Source of the DNA: Acidimicrobiaceae bacterium
GTDB lineage: Bacteria; Actinomycetota; Acidimicrobiia; Acidimicrobiales; UBA8190
Assembly: GCA_003453695.1 (NCBI GenBank)
Contig: DMNK01000095.1
Location: 2,166-14,722, forward strand
Length of the DNA: 12,557 bases
Reading direction: 5' to 3'
Shown: positions 8,548-12,557 of the stretch, piece after piece
Layout of the letters: each line of letters opens with the position of its first letter
Position numbering within the stretch: the first letter of the stretch is position 1
Made by a program: the position numbers and the translations under genes
Notes under the pieces: model-generated
Database searches by the model: none
Seen by the model: only the letters and a program-made list of their open reading frames with translations
What the model was told of the DNA's origin: nothing

Positions 8548-8579
8548 GCTCTCGTTGGCTCCCGGCTCGGCCCGAGAGC
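8548..8579 (-). promoter_or_regulatory. Stem-loop just upstream of the binding-protein ribosome site
   Basis: GCTCTCG (8548-8554) and CGAGAGC (8573-8579) form a perfect 7-bp stem with an 18-nt loop. The hairpin lies in the only sizeable gap of the operon (92 bases, 8538-8629), between the permease stop and the start of the binding-protein gene. It ends a few bases before the AGGGG ribosome site. Such structures often protect or process the downstream message, so the binding protein is made in excess over the membrane parts; that role is inferred here. Confidence 0.4.
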
Positions 8580-8629
8580 TTGGCCTCTCCGCCCTGTCGT
8601 GCACCAACGGGGCAGCTGGGAGCAGCCGG

Positions 8630-9430
8630 TCAGGCGTTCGCAGCCGTGGCCGCCGAGCTGTGCCAGGTGAGCAGCTTGGCCTGCAGGATCACGACGACCA
8701 GGAAGAAGACGATGCCGGTCACGGCGAGGACCGCCACAGCGGCATAGATGGTCTTCAGGTCGCCGAGGGAGGCGGCGGTGACGATGAGGGTGCCCAAGCC
8801 GTTGGTCCTGCCGGCAGCCACGAACTCCGCCACGACCGCCCCGATCACGCTCAGCGGCATGCAGATGCGGGCGGCGGCGAACAGGAACGGCAGGCTGCTC
8901 GGGAGCCGGAGTCGCCAGAGCACCTCGGTACGCGAGGCGTGAAGGGTGGTGAGCACGTCGAGGGACAAGGGGTCGATCGAGCGCAGGCCGATGAGGGCGT
9001 TGATCAGGAAGGGGAAGAACACCACCACGGCGGTGATGACGTACTTGGGGGTCATGCCGAAGCCGAAGGCGACCACCAGGGCGGGGGCGACGGCGATGAC
9101 CGGGGTGACGTTCAAGATCACCGCCAGCGGGAGCACCGCCCGCTCCACGATTCGCACGAACGACATGAGCACGGCGAGGAGGAAGGCCATCCCCATCCCG
9201 AAGGCGGCGCCCACGACCGCCTCCTGGATCGTGGTGAGGGCGTTGCGGAAGAAGAAATACGGCCTGTCGACCAGTTGAGAGACGACCTGCTGGATCTTCG
9301 GGATGACCGTGGGATTGTGCACGGCGTAGAGCTGCCAGGCTCCGGCCAGGACGGCGAAGGCGACCAGCGGCGGCACCCACACGCCCGGCCGGGCCCACGT
9401 CGGCCACCCTCGCCCAGCGTGCTCGTTCAT
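8630..9430 (-). CDS. ABC transporter permease, SsuC/TauC/NrtB-like
   Basis: This encodes 266 residues of an integral membrane protein with about six hydrophobic segments, beginning with one at roughly 18-37. The cytoplasmic coupling (EAA) loop is seen at about 164-195 as 'HASRTEVLWRLRLPSSLPFLF', with the expected conserved 'LP'. A 'VTPVIAVAPALVVAFGFG' segment near 108-125 is typical of this permease family (BPD_transp_1). It forms the channel of a type I importer with the ATPase upstream and the lipoprotein downstream. I start at the ATG at 9430, which overlaps the ATPase stop as ATGA. A GAGGG lies nine bases upstream, repeated once against the start (CGAGGGACCCGAGGGATG). The frame continues upstream to 9454 but would overlap the ATPase further. 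No partner permease gene is seen, so a homodimer is likely. Confidence 0.93.
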   Translation of the reverse strand: MNEHAGRGWPTWARPGVWVPPLVAFAVLAGAWQLYAVHNPTVIPKIQQVVSQLVDRPYFFFRNALTTIQEAVVGAAFGMGMAFLLAVLMSFVRIVERAVLPLAVILNVTPVIAVAPALVVAFGFGMTPKYVITAVVVFFPFLINALIGLRSIDPLSLDVLTTLHASRTEVLWRLRLPSSLPFLFAAARICMPLSVIGAVVAEFVAAGRTNGLGTLIVTAASLGDLKTIYAAVAVLAVTGIVFFLVVVILQAKLLTWHSSAATAANA

Positions 9431-10302
9431 CCCTCGGGTCCCTCGGGCTTCCAACTCCGTCGGATCTCCATGCGCACCTGGCGCTCGAGCTCGTGGAACT
9501 CCACGGTCGTCTCGACGAGGTCACCACGGGGTCGTGGGAGGTCGACCGGCACCACCTTCTCGATGCGACCGGGATGGGGAGACATGATGACGACGGCGTC
9601 CGACAGGGCGATGGCCTCCGGTATGGAATGCGTCACGAACAGCACCGTCTTGCGGCTCCCCTGCCACACCGACAGCAGCTCGTGGCGCAGCACCTCCCGG
9701 GTCAGCTCGTCGACTGCGGCGAACGGCTCGTCCATGAGCAGGACGGGGGGGTCGAAGACGAAGGCCCGGGCGATGGCCACGCGCTGCTGCATGCCGCCGG
9801 ACAGCTGGGCCGGGCGACGTCCGAGGACGTTGCCGAGGCCGAAGGACTCCAGCACCTCGACCGGGTCCCGTCGTACCCGGCCGTCGGCGAGATGCGCCTT
9901 TTCGTTGACCTGAAGGGGGAGCTGGACGTTCTCGAGCACCGTTCGCCACGGGAGGAGGGCGGGTGACTGGGGCACGAAGCCGATGCCCTTGGCCTCGACC
10001 GCCCGACCGACCGGGCTCCCGAAGACGGACACGTCGCCTCGGTCGGGGTCGAGCAACCCCGCCACGATGCGGAGGAGCGTCGTCTTGCCACAGCCACTGG
10101 GGCCGATGACGGTCACGAACTTCCCCGTCTCGACCGAGAGCGTCACGTCGTCAACTGCCGGCACGGCTGCCTGGCGGGGCCCGAAGCTCTTGGACACGGC
10201 GCGCAGCAGTACCGCCGGTGCCGATGCGGCGCCGCTCCGGCCGACCGATGGGCCTGCCTCGTGGTGGGGGACGGGTGCCAGTCCCGGCACCGATGTGCTC
10301 AC
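9427..10302 (-). CDS. ABC transporter ATP-binding protein, SsuB/TauB/NrtD-like
   Basis: This encodes 291 residues with a complete nucleotide-binding domain. It has Walker A 'GPSGCGKTT' (67-75), a Q-loop at Gln112 in 'VPQSPALLPW', the signature 'LSGGMQQR' (167-174), Walker B 'VLLMDEP' (187-193), a D-loop 'AAVD', and switch His225 in 'THSIPEA'. The 'LLPWRTVLENV' after the Q-loop is characteristic of the nitrate/sulfonate/taurine group of importers. About 30 poorly conserved residues precede the domain. The GTG start at 10302 lies 11 bases after the ligase stop, with GGAG three bases upstream, which is a short spacing. The frame extends to 10578 inside the ligase gene, but that part has no homology-like content and is rejected. 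The C-terminus overlaps the permease start by 4 nt, so the two are translationally coupled. Confidence 0.94.
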   Translation of the reverse strand: MSTSVPGLAPVPHHEAGPSVGRSGAASAPAVLLRAVSKSFGPRQAAVPAVDDVTLSVETGKFVTVIGPSGCGKTTLLRIVAGLLDPDRGDVSVFGSPVGRAVEAKGIGFVPQSPALLPWRTVLENVQLPLQVNEKAHLADGRVRRDPVEVLESFGLGNVLGRRPAQLSGGMQQRVAIARAFVFDPPVLLMDEPFAAVDELTREVLRHELLSVWQGSRKTVLFVTHSIPEAIALSDAVVIMSPHPGRIEKVVPVDLPRPRGDLVETTVEFHELERQVRMEIRRSWKPEGPEG

Positions 10303-10313
10303 CGGCTCCGACC

Positions 10314-12116
10314 CTAAACGTCCCACAGTCGGAGGCGTCCGTTCTGCTCGAAGGCCAGGCGCAGGCCGGCCTCGTCCTCGGCCGTGAAGGGCCGGAAGGC
10401 GCCGGCCCGGCGCGGCCGCACGAAGAGCGCGTCGCCCCCGACCCGATCGGCGCGGATGTGTTGCTGCACGAGCTCGCGGACCAGCACCTTGTTGGTGGCG
10501 GTGCCGGGGAGCGCCCCGGACACCCGGACGTAGCGGGGCTGCCATCTCGGGCTCAAGTCGGGTTGGGCGTCGAGCCATGTGGCGAAGGCCTGGCCGTCGA
10601 AGGTGACGCCGTGGCGCAGCACGAGCGCCGTCATCACCTGGTCACCGGACTGGGGGTCGGGGATCCCGTAGACGGCCGAGACCACGACGTCGGGGTGGCG
10701 GATGACGATGGCTTCGACCGGAGCCGCCGGGAAGTTCTCGCCGTCCACGCGCAACCAGTCGGACGTCCGGCCCGCGAAGTACACCCATCCCTCGCCGTCG
10801 GCGTAGGCGAGGTCGCCGCTCCAGTACCAGCCGTTGCGGGTGGCGTGGCGCATGGCCTCGTCGTTTCGGTAGTAGCCCTCGAAGGGCCCGACCCCGAGGG
10901 TGTTCACCACCTCTCCGACACATGCCTCGGGGTTGACGAGCCCTCCCGTTTCGTCGAACGTGGCTCTCGCCATCTCGTGTCCGTCTTCGTCGACGATGAG
11001 CGTCCCGGTCCGGAGCCGCCCGACGGATCCCGGCGGGGGCCCACCGGAGCGATCGAAGGTGATCGATCCTTCGGTCGATCCGAAGACGTCGACGATCTCG
11101 ATGCCGAAGCGTTTGGAAGCGGTGGCGAGCACGTTGGGCGTGCCTTCGTTGCCGAAGGCGATGCGCAGCGGGTTGTCGGCGTCGTCGCCCCGTTCCTCTG
11201 TCGCCAGGAGATGGGCGAGCACGTTGCCGGTGTAGTTGAACCAGGTGGCGCCGTAGCGTCGCACGTCGCCGAGGAAGCCCGAGGCGCTGAAGCGTCGTGC
11301 CAGCGAGAGCGACGCCCCGGCCACGAGAGCGGGGGCCAGGCCTCCCATGAGGGAGTTGGCGTGGAAGAGGGGCATGGCCGCGTAGCCGACGTCATCGGGG
11401 CCGACACCGAGCATCGTGGCCATGCGGTTACCGGTGGTCAGCAGGCGCCGTTGGGTGCAGCGCACCGCCTTGGGCGAGGCGGAGGTCCCCGACGTGAACA
11501 GCAGCACCCACAGGGCGTCGACGTCATGGGCCCACGGCAGCGTTGGCCCCGCGTTCCCCGCCGCGGCGGCGTGGAGGGCCTCCCCGAGGTCCTCGCCGGC
11601 GGCCTGAGCAGCGGGTGAAGGCTCCGGGTCGTCGCCGTCGGCGAAGCGCCGGGAGACGAGGGCACCACCGGGCAGGTCGAGGCCGCCCAGTACCGGTCGC
11701 AGGACCGCCTCGTAGCGGGGCTCGGTCACGAGGAGCTGGACGTCGGTGTGGGTGATGTCGTGAGCCAGGTGCTCGTCCCTGCGGGTCCGGTTGAGGCCCA
11801 CCACGGCGGCACCGGCCAACGCCGCGCCGCACAGGACGAACACGTAGTCGGGCGTGTTGTCGAGCAACACGCCGACGTGCGGTGGGTGGTCGGGATCGAG
11901 GCGCCGTCGCAGGAGCGTGGCGAAGCGCCCGGCTTCGTCGAGCAGCTCGGCGTGGGTCCAGATCCGGTCGCCGAAGCGCAGCGCCGGCCGGCCACCGTGC
12001 ACCTCGGCGTTGCGTGCCAGAAGGGCGGCCACGTCGGGTGCAGGAAGGGGAACCTCGGCGAGCGGCGGGGCCAGGGCCACCTGCCGCGTGCTCGGGGCGT
12101 ACTCGGAGCCGGGCAC
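10314..12116 (-). CDS. Fatty-acid/steroid acyl-CoA synthetase, FadD17-like
   Basis: This encodes 600 residues from the GTG at 12116. Motifs are A3 'FTSGTSASPKAVRC' (207-220), A5 'FGSTEG' (345-350), A7 'YWSGDLA' (431-437), A8 'GRTSDWLRVDGENF' (449-462) and A10 Lys543 in 'TATNKVL'. Several stretches match my memory of mycobacterial FadD17: 'PPHVGVLLDNTPD', 'FSASGFLGDVRRYGATWFNY' and 'DDADNPLRIAFGNEG'. FadD17 activates steroid side-chain carboxylates, so a related bulky acid is a fair guess; the exact substrate is inference. A tail of about 40 residues after A10 extends beyond the mycobacterial protein. The start is uncertain: the GTG at 12116 is 11 bases after the thiolase stop and favours coupling, while a GTG at 12080 would remove 12 residues; neither has a clear ribosome site. 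The frame reaching 12176 lies within the thiolase gene and is excluded. Confidence 0.9.
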   Translation of the reverse strand: MPGSEYAPSTRQVALAPPLAEVPLPAPDVAALLARNAEVHGGRPALRFGDRIWTHAELLDEAGRFATLLRRRLDPDHPPHVGVLLDNTPDYVFVLCGAALAGAAVVGLNRTRRDEHLAHDITHTDVQLLVTEPRYEAVLRPVLGGLDLPGGALVSRRFADGDDPEPSPAAQAAGEDLGEALHAAAAGNAGPTLPWAHDVDALWVLLFTSGTSASPKAVRCTQRRLLTTGNRMATMLGVGPDDVGYAAMPLFHANSLMGGLAPALVAGASLSLARRFSASGFLGDVRRYGATWFNYTGNVLAHLLATEERGDDADNPLRIAFGNEGTPNVLATASKRFGIEIVDVFGSTEGSITFDRSGGPPPGSVGRLRTGTLIVDEDGHEMARATFDETGGLVNPEACVGEVVNTLGVGPFEGYYRNDEAMRHATRNGWYWSGDLAYADGEGWVYFAGRTSDWLRVDGENFPAAPVEAIVIRHPDVVVSAVYGIPDPQSGDQVMTALVLRHGVTFDGQAFATWLDAQPDLSPRWQPRYVRVSGALPGTATNKVLVRELVQQHIRADRVGGDALFVRPRRAGAFRPFTAEDEAGLRLAFEQNGRLRLWDV

Positions 12117-12127
12117 CCCAAGACGGC

Positions 12128-12557
<430 letters not shown>

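Noticed and set aside
7434..9527. A single 697-codon open frame on the minus strand spanning the permease and binding-protein region
   Set aside because: Only the part from 8537 onward has a signal peptide and a binding-protein fold. Upstream, the permease in another frame carries the coherent membrane protein, so the extension is a GC-bias artefact and not a fusion.

Overview
The window is a gene-dense, roughly 70% GC segment that looks like an actinobacterial chromosome. Supporting signs are frequent GTG starts, short or overlapping gene junctions, third-position G/C throughout, and proteins whose closest relatives I recognise are mycobacterial FadA5-like and FadD17-like enzymes. The exact lineage cannot be fixed from sequence alone. 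I see no mobile element, CRISPR array, tRNA or rRNA. Every gap between genes is under 300 bases.

Left part (1-1174): the tail of an unidentified gene on the plus strand converges on a two-gene minus-strand operon, an ArsR-family repressor followed by an AHSA1/SRPBCC protein, joined by a TGATG stop/start overlap. Upstream of the repressor lies a compact control region. It has two near-identical palindromes (TCAACCAnnTGGTTGA) 41 bp apart, laid over a sigma70-like promoter (TTGACA, 18 bp, TATTCT). The spacing places the transcription start at or next to the repressor's ATG, so this looks like an autoregulated, probably leaderless transcript.

Middle (1175-5716): a large membrane O-acyltransferase fused to a periplasmic SGNH domain (plus strand) converges on a DUF488 protein (minus strand). 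The DUF488 gene is divergent from an acyl-CoA synthetase on the plus strand. The short divergent gap carries two exact-length tandem 22-bp repeats.

Right part (5825-12557, all minus strand): a tightly packed six-gene operon. In transcription order it encodes a FadA5-like thiolase (entering from beyond the right edge), a FadD17-like acyl-CoA synthetase, an ABC ATPase, an ABC permease, an NMT1/SsuA-type lipoprotein binding protein and a MatB/FadD-like acyl-CoA synthetase. Junctions are 11 nt, 11 nt, a 4-nt ATGA overlap, 92 nt (with a stem-loop) and 10 nt. The thiolase and first ligase resemble enzymes of actinobacterial steroid side-chain beta-oxidation. The most interesting reading is therefore a self-contained uptake-and-activation module: a dedicated ABC importer brings in a carboxylic acid or sterol-like compound, the ligases make CoA thioesters and the thiolase cleaves the chain. 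The substrate is inference.
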